Shown here piece after piece: positions 44,874-54,401 of a DNA stretch of 64,000 nt. A model generated the notes under the pieces. That model saw only the letters and a list, made by a program, of their open reading frames with translations, did no database searches and was not told the origin of the DNA. The position numbers and the translations under genes were made by a program. The DNA lies in assembly GCF_902827225.1 (NCBI RefSeq), contig NZ_LR792632.1:1321030-1385029 (forward strand), written 5' to 3'. How positions within the stretch are numbered: position 1 is the first letter of the stretch; each line of letters opens with the position of its first letter. The DNA comes from Methanocaldococcus lauensis. Lineage in GTDB: Archaea > AGJL01 > Methanococci > Methanococcales > Methanocaldococcaceae.

Positions 44874-45998
44874 ATGATAAATACAAAAATTATTAAAATG
44901 CTAATATTATTCGTTGTTCTGGGTGTTGGTGTTATACTGAGTGGATGTGCAGAAAAACAGGAAACTTCAGAATCAGGTTCTTCTTATCAAACATCTCTAA
45001 GTCCTTCTGAAGAATCAACAGAATTGCCAATTTATCCAGGTTCTCATGAAAATAATCAATATAATATGTGGGCTACAATGACTGGATATTCTCATCAGTT
45101 TTCAGAGTTCCATTCATATGTTGTAGAAGGTGCCTCTCCTACAGATATTATAAATTGGTACAAATCTAAGTTTCCAGGTTATACTGTCAGTCAAGGTACT
45201 GTAAATGTTGAAGGGTCAACTATTGCCTCATTAACACTTAAAAAAGGAAATACCATTATTGGTGTTATGGCGTTTGAGCATGAGGGAAAAACAGTTTATT
45301 TTGTAGGAAAGACAGCTGTATCTGAAGAAAATAACAAAAATACACTACCAAATCACGATATGATAAGTGGTGAAGAGCCATTACAAAGATATCCAGGATC
45401 AGTAATGTTATCCTATACAAAATCAAAGGATGGTAATTTCCCAATATATTATGACATAACTTATGGTACAAAGGATGACTACGATAAAGTAGTTAATTGG
45501 TTTAAAAAGACATTAACATCTAAAGGTTGGAATATAACTTATCAAAGCGGAAGCTCAGATTCCGTTGAAATGGTCTTTGAAAAGGATGATGATGAAGTAA
45601 CTGTATCAATTGCGGCACCTTGTGAAGGTATAGACTACACTGAGATAACTATTTATTATACAAAAAGAAGCATACCGAATCAAGATTTAGCAAGGGGCAA
45701 TGAACCATTACCAAGGTATCCTGGTGCAGTGATGATTGAATATCACAATACTACCATGACTATTCAGGGTCAAACTTCAACTGAAATAAAGGCAGTTTAT
45801 TTAGCCCCCGACTCAAATGACAAAGTCAAACAATGGTATTTAGAAAAATTAAGAAAAATGTTTCCTAATATATATAGTGATGAAAGTAGTATAGATGCCG
45901 GAGGATATATTGGAAACAAGATGGTATCAGTGCATATTGATTTTGGAAACTATAAAACATATACTGAAGTATCAATTGATTATATTGTAGGAGGTTAA
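44874..45998 (+). CDS. Lipoprotein with three repeated YPG domains
   Basis: A 374-residue exported protein. The signal peptide ends in a lipobox, VILSGCAEKQ, so Cys25 is the probable lipid anchor. After a Ser/Glu-rich linker come three related domains, each beginning with a P-x-x-x-YPG motif: ELPIYPGS (about residue 50), EPLQRYPGSVMLSY (about 168) and EPLPRYPGAVMIEY (about 275), each followed by a D-x-V-x-x-W-x-K-x-x-L-type helix. The protein presumably sits outside the membrane; ligand unknown. The ATG follows AAGGTGATTTAGT. Confidence 0.82.
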   Translation: MINTKIIKMLILFVVLGVGVILSGCAEKQETSESGSSYQTSLSPSEESTELPIYPGSHENNQYNMWATMTGYSHQFSEFHSYVVEGASPTDIINWYKSKFPGYTVSQGTVNVEGSTIASLTLKKGNTIIGVMAFEHEGKTVYFVGKTAVSEENNKNTLPNHDMISGEEPLQRYPGSVMLSYTKSKDGNFPIYYDITYGTKDDYDKVVNWFKKTLTSKGWNITYQSGSSDSVEMVFEKDDDEVTVSIAAPCEGIDYTEITIYYTKRSIPNQDLARGNEPLPRYPGAVMIEYHNTTMTIQGQTSTEIKAVYLAPDSNDKVKQWYLEKLRKMFPNIYSDESSIDAGGYIGNKMVSVHIDFGNYKTYTEVSIDYIVGG

Positions 45999-46077
45999 GA
46001 TAATAACTATTTAAGTTTTTTATCTTTTTTGTCTTCTAAGTACTCTGATGTATATTACAAAATAAAAATTACAAAAA

Positions 46078-46144
46078 GCGTCGATGATGAAAGTTACCCC
46101 CACTAACCTTTTTGGAATGAAGAAATCGGCACTAACTGAGACGC
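46078..46144 (+). ncRNA. C/D box guide RNA
   Basis: A 67-nt candidate with terminal stem GCGTC / GACGC, box C GATGATGA (46083-46090), box D CTGA (46136-46139), and internal D' (CTAA, 46103-46106) and C' (AATGAAGA, about 46116) boxes at usual spacing. The guide before D' contains AGTTACCCCC, complementary to GGGGGUAACU, which I recall from the conserved helix 68-71 region of archaeal 23S rRNA. The guide before box D is ATCGGCACTAA; its target is not assigned. It sits free between two genes. Confidence 0.8.
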
Positions 46145-46178
46145 ACCATTTTTAAAGAAAAAACCTTTGGGAGTAAAT

Positions 46179-47528
46179 ATGCTTATAGATGAAATTATAT
46201 CTCATTTAAAAGAAAATGAATTTTTAAATTTATCTCTTTTAACTAAAAGTAATAAAAATAGAGTATATTATGCTGTAAGACAGCCAGATGGTAATATAAA
46301 GGTTGTTTTACCTTTTATTTTTAAAAATGATAATTTTTTAAAACTTTCTGAATATAGAGATGGGATAGAAGGGGCTACACAGAGGGTTATTGAAGAAATA
46401 AAACAAGAAATTATTAAAAAAAAGAGATTTTTGCCATTGGCAGGATATTTTGGTAGAATATATAAAGCGTTGTATGAGCCACTTACAGTAGTTAATTGCG
46501 ACTTAAATTTGGGCTATGATTTGTGGAGAGTTGATAACTACAATTACATTGAAAAAGATAAAATATATTTACTTTTAAGAATGATTTTTAAAGAAAAAGA
46601 TGCTAAATCTATCGCTAATCAAATAAATGATTTATGTATCGAACTAAATGAATTTATTAAAAACATTCCAATTAATTTATTAATAGAAGAAGCAAAAAAT
46701 ATAATAAATCAAAAATATCTTAGAGACCTCTTAGATAATCTTAATTTAGTGTGTTTTATTGGCAACAACTCAAAGCCTGCAAGAAAATACACTGAGGTTA
46801 GGAAGCATTACAGAATTGCTGGTCCTAAGGAAGTAAATATTCCCTTCGAATGTCCTGAAGAATTAGAGCCAATAGAAATAGAGTTAAAATATGGAAAAAG
46901 AGTTAAAGGTTTAGGGATTAAAAAGAAAGAAATATTTATAATTACTGGTAGAAATGCTCAAGGAAAAACTACCCTATTACAGGCAATTGAGAGTGGAATG
47001 GACGACCACTTAATTGGAGATGGGAGAGAATATATAATTACTACTAAAAGTCTATCTAAGGCATCTACTGGAAGTATGGAAATGAGTGGACAGGATATAA
47101 GTTTATTTTTTCAAAAATTGCCACCAGGACTTAAAGGAAGTCCAAAATCAGTTTATGGAACTGCCTCTGGTTCAATGTATATGGCTTATCAAATACAGAG
47201 AGCAATAAAAAATAAAACTAAGCTTATTTTGATTGATGAGGATAACTCTGCTGTAAATCTCCTTGTTAGTGGAGTTTTAAGTAAGTGGTTTGAGGGAGTT
47301 GAATCTTTGTCTGAAATAATTATGGAAAATAGAGAAAAGTTAGGAGATAGTTCATTTATAATTGTTACGAGTTCCTTAGATTTATTAACAGCCTTGGGAG
47401 ATAGAGCAATTTATTTAGAAAATCATAAAGTTCATTATCTTGATTTAGATTACTTTAGAGAGGAGTTAGGAAAATTTTATTTAGAGTTAGCCTCTAAAAT
47501 CTTTAACTTAAAAAAACTTAAAAAATAG
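46179..47528 (+). CDS. Predicted ATPase of the ABC class (COG3044-type)
   Basis: A 449-residue ATPase. Walker A is ITGRNAQGKTTLLQAIESG (about residues 250-268) and Walker B is TKLILIDEDNSAVNLL. The N-terminal 230 residues are the family-specific domain. The presence of ABC-like nucleotide sites without membrane segments marks it as a soluble ATPase of unknown role. The ATG at 46179 follows GGGAGTAAAT; an upstream in-frame TTG at 46167 overlaps the site and is rejected. It is followed after 15 bases by the UPF0179 gene. Confidence 0.82.
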   Translation: MLIDEIISHLKENEFLNLSLLTKSNKNRVYYAVRQPDGNIKVVLPFIFKNDNFLKLSEYRDGIEGATQRVIEEIKQEIIKKKRFLPLAGYFGRIYKALYEPLTVVNCDLNLGYDLWRVDNYNYIEKDKIYLLLRMIFKEKDAKSIANQINDLCIELNEFIKNIPINLLIEEAKNIINQKYLRDLLDNLNLVCFIGNNSKPARKYTEVRKHYRIAGPKEVNIPFECPEELEPIEIELKYGKRVKGLGIKKKEIFIITGRNAQGKTTLLQAIESGMDDHLIGDGREYIITTKSLSKASTGSMEMSGQDISLFFQKLPPGLKGSPKSVYGTASGSMYMAYQIQRAIKNKTKLILIDEDNSAVNLLVSGVLSKWFEGVESLSEIIMENREKLGDSSFIIVTSSLDLLTALGDRAIYLENHKVHYLDLDYFREELGKFYLELASKIFNLKKLKK

Positions 47529-47543
47529 TAAATTGGGATAATT

Positions 47544-48011
47544 ATGGACAAAGAGCGTAAGATAACACTAATAGGCAGTAGGTTAGCAAAAACTGGGAAG
47601 GAATTTATATACTTAGGAATGATTGAAGAATGTAACAACTGCAAATTTAAAAGATTATGCCATGGAAACTTAGAAGTAGGAAGAGTATATAAAATAATTT
47701 CTGTTAGGTCAGCAAATCATCCTTGCCCAGTTCATGAAGATGGTGTTAAGGTGGTTGAAGTAGTTTTGGCAGATTTAACAATTATGGTAGAATCAAAAAA
47801 AGCTATTGAAGGAGTTATTTTAAACTACGAACCAATAAATTGCGATAATTTTGACTGTGAGTATTATAATTTTTGCAAACCAGAATTCATAAAAGAGGGA
47901 GAAAAATTCAAAATAAAAAATGTTATAAATGAAAAAATCAACTGTCCTAATGGAAAGTCATTAAAAAAGGTTGTAATTGAATTAATTGAAAACAAAGAAA
48001 ATAAATTATAA
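47544..48011 (+). CDS. UPF0179 family cysteine-rich protein
   Basis: A 155-residue archaeal protein with conserved Cys pairs: [10 protein letters not shown] near residue 31, [21 protein letters not shown] near 110 and INCPNGKSL. The C-x2-C-x5-C type spacing points to zinc or Fe-S binding. The family is confined to archaea, and its function is unknown. It is probably co-transcribed with the ABC-class ATPase before it. Confidence 0.85.
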   Translation: MDKERKITLIGSRLAKTGKEFIYLGMIEECNNCKFKRLCHGNLEVGRVYKIISVRSANHPCPVHEDGVKVVEVVLADLTIMVESKKAIEGVILNYEPINCDNFDCEYYNFCKPEFIKEGEKFKIKNVINEKINCPNGKSLKKVVIELIENKENKL

Positions 48012-48039
48012 AATTTTTTATACTTTTGATTAAATAACA

Positions 48040-48160
48040 CTCTGAAATCCTCTCCGCCCTAAAGGGACGAAGATTCCCATAGAGGACACTTACTATCATT
48101 TCTCATTTTCATAGCATGAAAATAGGTTATCTTCCATAGTTTCCATTGGGAATACTATAA
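48040..48160 (+). mobile_element. Remnant end of an IS200/IS605-type element
   Basis: A GC-richer patch containing a CCCTAAAGGG hairpin followed by a 57-base stretch (48099-48155) related to the sequence at 57659-57753 on the opposite strand: 19 identical bases (TTTCTCATTTTCATAGCAT), then GAAAATAGG/CCATAG/GGGAATAC words shared in the same order. At 57-58 kb this lies downstream of a tnpB fragment, so it is probably the right-end or guide-RNA region of such elements. No open frame is left here. Confidence 0.6.
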
Positions 48161-48230
48161 AATAATCAATTAATTCTAAATATAAAGCAGAGTTCCTTAG
48201 CAACAATTTATGGTAAGGTGGTGGTAAAAT

Positions 48231-48911
48231 ATGCATATTGTTGGAGTTTTAGATATTGCAAAGGATATATTAAAGGCAAATAAAAGATTAGCAGACAAAA
48301 ATAGAAAACTTTTAAATAAACATAATGTTGTTGCCTTTGACTTTATGGGGGCAATAGGTAGTGGAAAAACATTATTAATTGAAAAATTAATTGAAAATTT
48401 AAAGGATAAATATAGAATTGCATGTATTGCAGGAGATGTTATAGCAAAATTTGACGCTGATAGAATGAAAAAGCATGGAGTTGAGGTAGTTCCATTAAAT
48501 ACTGGTAAAGAGTGCCACTTAGATGCTCACTTAGTAGGGCATGCATTAGAGGATTTAAATTTAGAGAATATAGATTTATTGTTTATTGAAAATGTAGGAA
48601 ACTTAATCTGTCCAGCAGATTTCGATTTAGGAACTCACAAAAGAATTGTAATTGTTTCAACAACTGAGGGAGACGATACAATAGAGAAACATCCGGGAAT
48701 TATGAAAACTGCTGATTTAATAATAATCAATAAGATTGATTTGGCAGATGCTGTTGGGGTAGATTTAAAAAAGATGGAAAATGATGCTAAAAGAATTAAT
48801 CCAGACGCAGAAGTTATTTTATTAAGTCTAAAAACTATGGAAGGATTTGATAAAGTTTTAGAGTTTATTGAAAAGAGTATTAAAGAAATTAAAGAATCTA
48901 ATAAATCATAA
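48231..48911 (+). CDS. hypB: Hydrogenase nickel-incorporation GTPase HypB
   Basis: A 226-residue SIMIBI GTPase that helps insert Ni into [NiFe] hydrogenases with HypA. Walker A FMGAIGSGKTLLIEKL (about residues 37-52), CIAGDVIAKFDADRM, the metal-site Cys/His segment TGKECHLDAHLVGH, and NKIDL as the G4 motif. It lacks the His-rich N-terminal stretch of some bacterial forms. No hydrogenase gene is in the window. The 3' end overlaps the convergent TauE-like gene by 14 bases. Confidence 0.95.
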   Translation: MHIVGVLDIAKDILKANKRLADKNRKLLNKHNVVAFDFMGAIGSGKTLLIEKLIENLKDKYRIACIAGDVIAKFDADRMKKHGVEVVPLNTGKECHLDAHLVGHALEDLNLENIDLLFIENVGNLICPADFDLGTHKRIVIVSTTEGDDTIEKHPGIMKTADLIIINKIDLADAVGVDLKKMENDAKRINPDAEVILLSLKTMEGFDKVLEFIEKSIKEIKESNKS

Positions 48912-49698
48912 CTAATCCTACTCCTCCCAATATGATGCCAAGAATTATTCTTAAATATCTTGGAGAAATTTTTTGATGAATATGTAATCCTAATTTTGAG
49001 GAGTATATTATTGGAGCTACTGTAATTAATGCTATTGGTATTGACACATAGCCAACATTATAAATATAATTTTGAGTGTTTGCCGTTAAGTATGTAATTA
49101 TTCCACCAATTGAAATTAAAGGGACTACACTTATTGTAATTTTTATTACTCTTTTAATTGGATATTTAAATAAAGACATTATTGGAATAATGGTTATACC
49201 TCCGCCGATACCAAATAAACCTGCCAATGAACCAGCAATAACCCCACAAACAATAAAATGGACAATACTTCCATTATAAAATTTGTAATGATCTCTATTT
49301 TCTTTTGATTTTATTAAATATACACCAATTATTATTAAAAAAATTCCAAAGAGTTTTTTTAGGATGTAAGTGTTGATATAATTAACAACTAAAAAACTAC
49401 TAAGTTTTGAAAAAACTAATCCTGTAATTCCTAATGCAATTATAGATTTCCACTCGATATTAAAATTTTCATAATGTTTCATATGTCTAATAAATGATAC
49501 TATTGAATTTATAAAAACAACAAATAGAGATGTCCCTATAGCAAATTTTATACCATTAGGGATTCCTAAATAATTAAAAACTATTACTAAAATTGGAGCA
49601 ACTAAAAAACCTCCCCCTAAACCACACAAACTTGCTAAAATCCCAATTATAAAGCCTAAAATTATAAACAAAGGTATAAATAAAAATATATCCATCAT
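48898..49698 (-). CDS. TauE/SafE family membrane protein (UPF0721)
   Basis: A 266-residue transporter-like protein with about eight hydrophobic helices and two symmetric glycine motifs, ASLCGLGGGFLVAPILVI and AGLFGIGGGITIIPIMSL, which are the hallmark of the TauE/SafE family (export of sulfite, sulfoacetate or other anions). The ATG at 49698 after GAGATGATAATT is preferred to an upstream GTG. The substrate is unknown. It forms a minus-strand pair with the DUF63 gene 16 bases upstream. Confidence 0.88.
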   Translation of the reverse strand: MMDIFLFIPLFIILGFIIGILASLCGLGGGFLVAPILVIVFNYLGIPNGIKFAIGTSLFVVFINSIVSFIRHMKHYENFNIEWKSIIALGITGLVFSKLSSFLVVNYINTYILKKLFGIFLIIIGVYLIKSKENRDHYKFYNGSIVHFIVCGVIAGSLAGLFGIGGGITIIPIMSLFKYPIKRVIKITISVVPLISIGGIITYLTANTQNYIYNVGYVSIPIALITVAPIIYSSKLGLHIHQKISPRYLRIILGIILGGVGLVMIY

Positions 49699-49714
49699 AA
49701 TTATCATCTCAATT

Positions 49715-50518
49715 TTAAACACCCATAGCCATTCTAAATAAATCTCTAAGTCCTGGGGCTAATCCAAGAGCCATTATACAAAGTTTTATAATATTCCTTA
49801 TATTTATGTCATCAACTTCTTTATTTAAAATATATAAAATTACTAAAACTACCAAAAGTTTAAAAGGAATAAAGGCATAAACTCCAAAGTGTTCCATTAA
49901 AAATCTTGGTATTGGATGTTGTTCCCAGTAACCATAAAGTCCAATTCCTATTGTTGTGGCTGATGCATCAATTAACTGCCCTATTATTACATAACTGTCA
50001 ATTTTTGATTGAAAAATATTTAATTTTAATATTTTATCTAAATATTTAATTAAATAATAAAAAAATCCTACTAAAATTATAATATATAAAATTACTTCAA
50101 AATGTTTAAGATGTTGTAAAAATATGAAAATAAAATATAATAAAGGAATTAACCCAACTATTGCTGAAATCTTATAATAATTATCTTTGAAAATAATCCT
50201 CGTGGTTAAAATAGTTACTATAAATAATCCTCCAACTAAAAAAATAATTCCTGGTGTTATTGTTAAAAAACTTCTTTCAATATATCCGCAATCAACTAAA
50301 GCTCTCATCAATGCTATCAATACAGCAAATACAATTCCTGGAATTGCAAACTTTTCATCTATATTTACATTTAACTTTCTCAAAGCTCTATAAAATAAAT
50401 ACAATGCCAATGCTAAAATAGTTCCATAGGTTATTTCCTGAATTATGTTATAGCCAGTTCCATATTCTGCTGGATAAATATAATATTTGTAAATAAAATT
50501 TTTTATTTCCTCTATCAT
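49715..50518 (-). CDS. DUF63 family membrane protein
   Basis: A 267-residue archaeal membrane protein with about eight helices, recognised as DUF63 by [29 protein letters not shown] and the [14 protein letters not shown]-terminal segment. Function unknown; the conserved Arg/Asp in membrane segments may suggest an enzyme or transporter. The ATG at 50518 follows GAGGGACAAA. It is followed by trm14 upstream on the same strand. Confidence 0.85.
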   Translation of the reverse strand: MIEEIKNFIYKYYIYPAEYGTGYNIIQEITYGTILALALYLFYRALRKLNVNIDEKFAIPGIVFAVLIALMRALVDCGYIERSFLTITPGIIFLVGGLFIVTILTTRIIFKDNYYKISAIVGLIPLLYFIFIFLQHLKHFEVILYIIILVGFFYYLIKYLDKILKLNIFQSKIDSYVIIGQLIDASATTIGIGLYGYWEQHPIPRFLMEHFGVYAFIPFKLLVVLVILYILNKEVDDINIRNIIKLCIMALGLAPGLRDLFRMAMGV

Positions 50519-50549
50519 TTTGTCCCTCAAAAATTTTTATTATGTAATG

Positions 50550-51695
50550 TTATAATGTTAAATAGAATACTTTTGTCATTAGACCACCAAACATAATATT
50601 AAACTCCTCTTTAATCTCTAAGTTACTTTTTATTACTGCCTCTTTGAATAATCTATCCTCTCCTGTTATAACAATAAGCCTTGAATTTCCATGCATAATA
50701 TTCTTTGCTGACATTAAAAATTCATTATATAGTTTTTTAACCATTCTTTTACTACCCATCCTTATGCCGTAGGGTGGATTTACTATAATAACATCAACAC
50801 TATCAAATAAATCCTGCAACTTAGTAGCATCTCCACAGACAAACTTTATAGTGTCTAAAACTCCTGCACTTTTAGCGTTTTCTTTTGCTCCCTCTAAATA
50901 TTTTTGGTTTTTATCTAAACCAATTATATTATAATAATTTTCTTTTTCAACAACTTCCTTTTTTACTTCATTTAAAAGATCTTCTCCAAACATATTCACA
51001 AATATAAATCCATATTTCTTTTCTCTAAATTTGCCGGGTGGGATATTTCTTTTTATTAATGCCCCTTCAATTGGAATTGTCCCACTACCACACATAGGGT
51101 CTAATAATATCTCATCATCCTTCCAATCACTTAAATAAATTAAAGATGAGGCTATAGTTGAATCTATATGTGCTGGATGATTAAAAACTCTATAACCTCT
51201 TTTATCTAACGCTGTATCTCCTGTTGTATCAATTCCAACTATTAACTCATCAAATACAACTTCCACTCTAACAATAACATCTGGATAATCTAAATTTACT
51301 TTTAATCTCACATTTTTATCTTTTTGATATGATTTTATTAACGCCTCTCCCGCAACTCTTCCAATGTCTATTGATGTAAAATTATGCTCTCCAATTCTTA
51401 ACGGTCTAATGGCGAAACTTTGAGATTCTTTAATATAATCAGTCCAATCAATGTTATAAACTCTGTCATAGACATCTTCTAATGAGATATTTGGAATTTT
51501 TTCTTTATGCAATAAAATATTTAACCTTTTTATAGTCCTTGAAAAATAGTTAATCTTAGGAATTAAATATAGATCTCCATTGAAAAATATTCTACCCTTT
51601 CCTTCTCTAACTTCTCTAATTTTTCCTCCAAATTCTTCAATCTCTCTCTTAGATATTTTTTCCAATCCCGGAGATAATGTAACATAGAAATCCAT
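50550..51695 (-). CDS. trm14: tRNA (guanine(6)-N2)-methyltransferase Trm14
   Basis: A 381-residue protein with an N-terminal THUMP domain (about residues 1-155) and a C-terminal Rossmann methyltransferase: ILLDPMCGSGTIPIEGAL (motif I region), IIGLDKNQKYLEGAK, and VIIVNPPYGIRMGS with the N-P-P-Y active motif typical of exocyclic amine methylation. The M. jannaschii homolog was shown to make m2G6 in tRNA. The ATG follows CGAGGAATTTTT. Confidence 0.92.
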   Translation of the reverse strand: MDFYVTLSPGLEKISKREIEEFGGKIREVREGKGRIFFNGDLYLIPKINYFSRTIKRLNILLHKEKIPNISLEDVYDRVYNIDWTDYIKESQSFAIRPLRIGEHNFTSIDIGRVAGEALIKSYQKDKNVRLKVNLDYPDVIVRVEVVFDELIVGIDTTGDTALDKRGYRVFNHPAHIDSTIASSLIYLSDWKDDEILLDPMCGSGTIPIEGALIKRNIPPGKFREKKYGFIFVNMFGEDLLNEVKKEVVEKENYYNIIGLDKNQKYLEGAKENAKSAGVLDTIKFVCGDATKLQDLFDSVDVIIVNPPYGIRMGSKRMVKKLYNEFLMSAKNIMHGNSRLIVITGEDRLFKEAVIKSNLEIKEEFNIMFGGLMTKVFYLTL

Positions 51696-51896
51696 AAAAA
51701 TTCCTCGTTACAGTTTTATTATAGATAACAGGTAGACATATTTATATCAAATTTTACCAACTTAACATTTTACGAGAGTATATTTTTGATTACTTATTTA
51801 GGTACATTAGTACTGAATACAAATCGAAAAATATATATACTTATAAGTGATAAAATATAGTGCGTGAATTATACACAACTATTCACAGGTGAGACA

Positions 51897-52598
51897 ATGG
51901 ATGTAAATGAAATCAGAGAATATGGGAAAAAGTTAATGGAATTAATGATGTTAGATAAACCATTTGTTGCTGTAAAATTGGCAAAATCAAAAGAAGAAAT
52001 ACCTGAAGGATATGAGGAATTACCAGAAGAAAAAAGACACTGTGAAATGATTCAACTTGCAAGATTAGAGAGAAAGAAATTATATGCAACAGTTGATAAA
52101 CATTTATGTAAGGGAGGGGCTTATGCTATAGGTATTTTTAAAAATCCACCAGAACCTTTAGCAACAGGAAAATTGTATGTTAAGTTAGGAAACTTCAAAG
52201 ATGAGGAAGCCGCTAAAAAAACAGTTGATGCAATTCCAAAAGTTGAAGAAGAGATATATGCCTCAATATATGCTCCTTTAGATGAAACTGACTTTGTTCC
52301 AGATTCAATAATATTCATTGGAGAGCCATTATATGCATTAAGATTGGTTCAGGCAATGCTCTACCATAAAGGAGGAAGGTTCCAAGCAGATTTCTCAGGA
52401 ATCCAGTCATTGTGTGCTGACGGTGTAGCGGCAGTTTATACAAGAAAAGCACCAAATATGACCTTAGGATGTAACGGTTCAAGAAAGTATGCTGGAATTA
52501 AGCCAGAGGAAGTTGTTGTTGCCTTCCCACCAGAAAAATTAAAAGACATTGTTGAAGCAATTGAACACTTTAGACAAGTATGGACTTGTGGTCATTAA
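51897..52598 (+). CDS. DUF169 family protein
   Basis: A 233-residue DUF169 protein. Conserved parts: HCEMIQLARLERKKLYAT, CKGGAYAIGIFKNPPEP, GGRFQADFSGIQSLCADGVA and TLGCNGSRKYAGI. Several conserved Cys suggest a metal or cofactor site. An ATG at 51897 preceded by CAGGTGAGACA is preferred to an upstream in-frame start at 51864. Function unknown; the gene is followed by a thioredoxin-like gene and a small Cys protein, suggesting redox work. Confidence 0.87.
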   Translation: MDVNEIREYGKKLMELMMLDKPFVAVKLAKSKEEIPEGYEELPEEKRHCEMIQLARLERKKLYATVDKHLCKGGAYAIGIFKNPPEPLATGKLYVKLGNFKDEEAAKKTVDAIPKVEEEIYASIYAPLDETDFVPDSIIFIGEPLYALRLVQAMLYHKGGRFQADFSGIQSLCADGVAAVYTRKAPNMTLGCNGSRKYAGIKPEEVVVAFPPEKLKDIVEAIEHFRQVWTCGH

Positions 52599-52630
52599 AT
52601 AAATTTATTTTAAATTTGGAGGGATAATAT

Positions 52631-52888
52631 ATGTCAAAAGTAAAAATTGAACTCTTTACATCACCTATGTGTCCTCATTGTCCAGCGGCTAAGAGAGTTG
52701 TTGAAGAAGTTGCAAGTGAAATGCCAGATGCTGTTGAAGTAGAATATATAAATGTTATGGAAAATCCACAAAAGGCTATGGAATATGGGATAATGGCTGT
52801 TCCTACAATTGTAATTAATGGAGAAGTTGAATTTGTGGGGGCTCCAACAAAAGAGGCATTAGTTGAAGCAATTAAGAAAAGATTATAA
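52631..52888 (+). CDS. Thioredoxin/glutaredoxin-like protein
   Basis: An 85-residue minimal thioredoxin fold with the active site TSPMCPHCPAAKRVV (C-P-H-C) and the cis-Pro segment VPTIVINGEVEFVGAP. It is the size of the small M. jannaschii/M. thermautotrophicus thioredoxins, which act as disulfide reductants. TTGGAGGGATAATAT ahead of the ATG is a strong ribosome binding site. It is between the DUF169 gene and the 63-residue Cys protein. Confidence 0.93.
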   Translation: MSKVKIELFTSPMCPHCPAAKRVVEEVASEMPDAVEVEYINVMENPQKAMEYGIMAVPTIVINGEVEFVGAPTKEALVEAIKKRL

Positions 52889-52901
52889 AAAGTGAAAAAC
52901 T

Positions 52902-53093
52902 ATGAAGTTAAGAATTGTGTGTAAGGATGAAAATATTTCTAACAATGATGAACTTTCCATAAAATGTGAGGTTTGTAGAGGAAAAGATATAGTAACAATG
53001 ATAAAAATGCTAAAAGAAGAATATGATATTGATGAAGTAATTATACCAAACTGCGAAATCCTTAAACATAGATGTGAATATTTAATTCAATAA
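52902..53093 (+). CDS. Small cysteine-containing protein of unknown function
   Basis: A 63-residue protein with five Cys: one near the start (RIVCKD), CEVC in the middle and NCEIL-KHRCEYL at the end. It begins 14 bases after the thioredoxin-like gene with AAAGTGAAAAACT before the ATG. Sequence, size and position suggest a small redox or metal carrier served by that thioredoxin, but no family is recognised. Confidence 0.65.
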   Translation: MKLRIVCKDENISNNDELSIKCEVCRGKDIVTMIKMLKEEYDIDEVIIPNCEILKHRCEYLIQ

Positions 53094-53122
53094 TATTATT
53101 TATTTTTTATTCTAAAATTAAT

Positions 53123-54313
53123 TTAAAATCTTATATATTTAAATATTGTATCAAACTTCGTTGTTTGATACCCTATAACTGCCCCTATCGATGATGGAAC
53201 TGCAAAATCAAAGCCAAAAATCTCTGTACATAAAACAGCTCCTCCCAAAGGAGCATTAGTTGAGGCAGATAATGATGTAGCTATTCCTAAAACTATATAT
53301 GGGACGGGATTAGCTCCAATAATACTACCAAATATTGCTCCAGAAATCGCTCCAATACACATAGATGGAAATATCAAACCTCCAGGAACTCCAGAACCTA
53401 CTGTGAAAGATGTTGCAAATATCTTTCCAATAAGTATTAAAACCAATAATATCAAAGAATATTTTATAAAAAATAAATCTTTTATAAGATCTAAACCTAA
53501 ACCAAAAATTTCTGGAATAAAGTAGCCAATTACTGCCACTATAATTCCACCAATCAATGTTTTAATACAGTAGGGTAGTTTAATAGTATCAAAGGTTGAA
53601 GATATTTTTCTATATGTTTTTATGTAAAGATATGCAATAAAAGAACAAAAAAACGCCCCAATTATAAACCAAATAAAGTCCATTGGATGTAAAGTATAGA
53701 TAAAATAAACATTAAATAAATGTCTTTTTCCAGTGCTGAGATAATAAATAATATAACCTACGACACTTGCAATAATTGGGGGTAAAATGTTAATATAGCT
53801 AAAGTTTTCGTGCTCAATAATCTCACATGCTAATATTGCAGTTCCTAAAGGAGCGGCAAATGCCCCACTTAATCCTCCTGCAATTCCGGTAATTATAACT
53901 AACTCTCTATTTCTTAACTTCAATAATCTATATAGCTCATCAGCAAAGGATGCACTTGATTGAACACAAGGTCCTTCTTTCCCAGCACTACCTCCAACTG
54001 CTATAACTATCCCAGCCAATAAAACTTTTAAAAGTCCTTTAATCCAAGTTAATGGAATATTGTTATTTAACGCCTTTAAAACTCTATCTATCCCAGAACC
54101 TTTCAATTCATAAATGTAATCTACAAATAATCCACAAATAAAAAATACTATTGGAATTAATAAAATATTATTTTTTTCTGGGAAGTGTTCTATAATAATT
54201 GATAAAATAATAGAACTTAATCCTCCAACAATTCCAATTAGTGAGGCAATACTTATCCATTTTAACATTTTTATTAATCTATTTATTTTTTTACTAACAA
54301 TATTCATAATCAT
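53123..54313 (-). CDS. ClC family chloride channel or H+/Cl- exchanger
   Basis: A 396-residue ClC protein with the expected many helices. Selectivity motifs are visible: GSAGKEGPCVQ (about residue 109, with the gating Glu) and GSGVPGGLIFPSMCIGA (about 315). The presence of the gating Glu is compatible with exchanger activity; the proton-glutamate position is not decided here. No cytosolic CBS domains. GGAGGAATATT precedes the ATG at 54313. Confidence 0.93.
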   Translation of the reverse strand: MIMNIVSKKINRLIKMLKWISIASLIGIVGGLSSIILSIIIEHFPEKNNILLIPIVFFICGLFVDYIYELKGSGIDRVLKALNNNIPLTWIKGLLKVLLAGIVIAVGGSAGKEGPCVQSSASFADELYRLLKLRNRELVIITGIAGGLSGAFAAPLGTAILACEIIEHENFSYINILPPIIASVVGYIIYYLSTGKRHLFNVYFIYTLHPMDFIWFIIGAFFCSFIAYLYIKTYRKISSTFDTIKLPYCIKTLIGGIIVAVIGYFIPEIFGLGLDLIKDLFFIKYSLILLVLILIGKIFATSFTVGSGVPGGLIFPSMCIGAISGAIFGSIIGANPVPYIVLGIATSLSASTNAPLGGAVLCTEIFGFDFAVPSSIGAVIGYQTTKFDTIFKYIRF

Positions 54314-54401
54314 AATATTCCTCCATAATAAAATAATTACTACTATATAATATAATATTTAATATTTTTTGAAAATTTATTTTAAAGTTTCTGGTGAAAT
54401 T

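Noticed and set aside
48040-48090. A tRNA or small structured RNA gene at the CCCTAAAGGG hairpin
   Set aside because: No cloverleaf or tRNA motifs, and the stretch continues into sequence shared with the tnpB element remnant at 57.7 kb.
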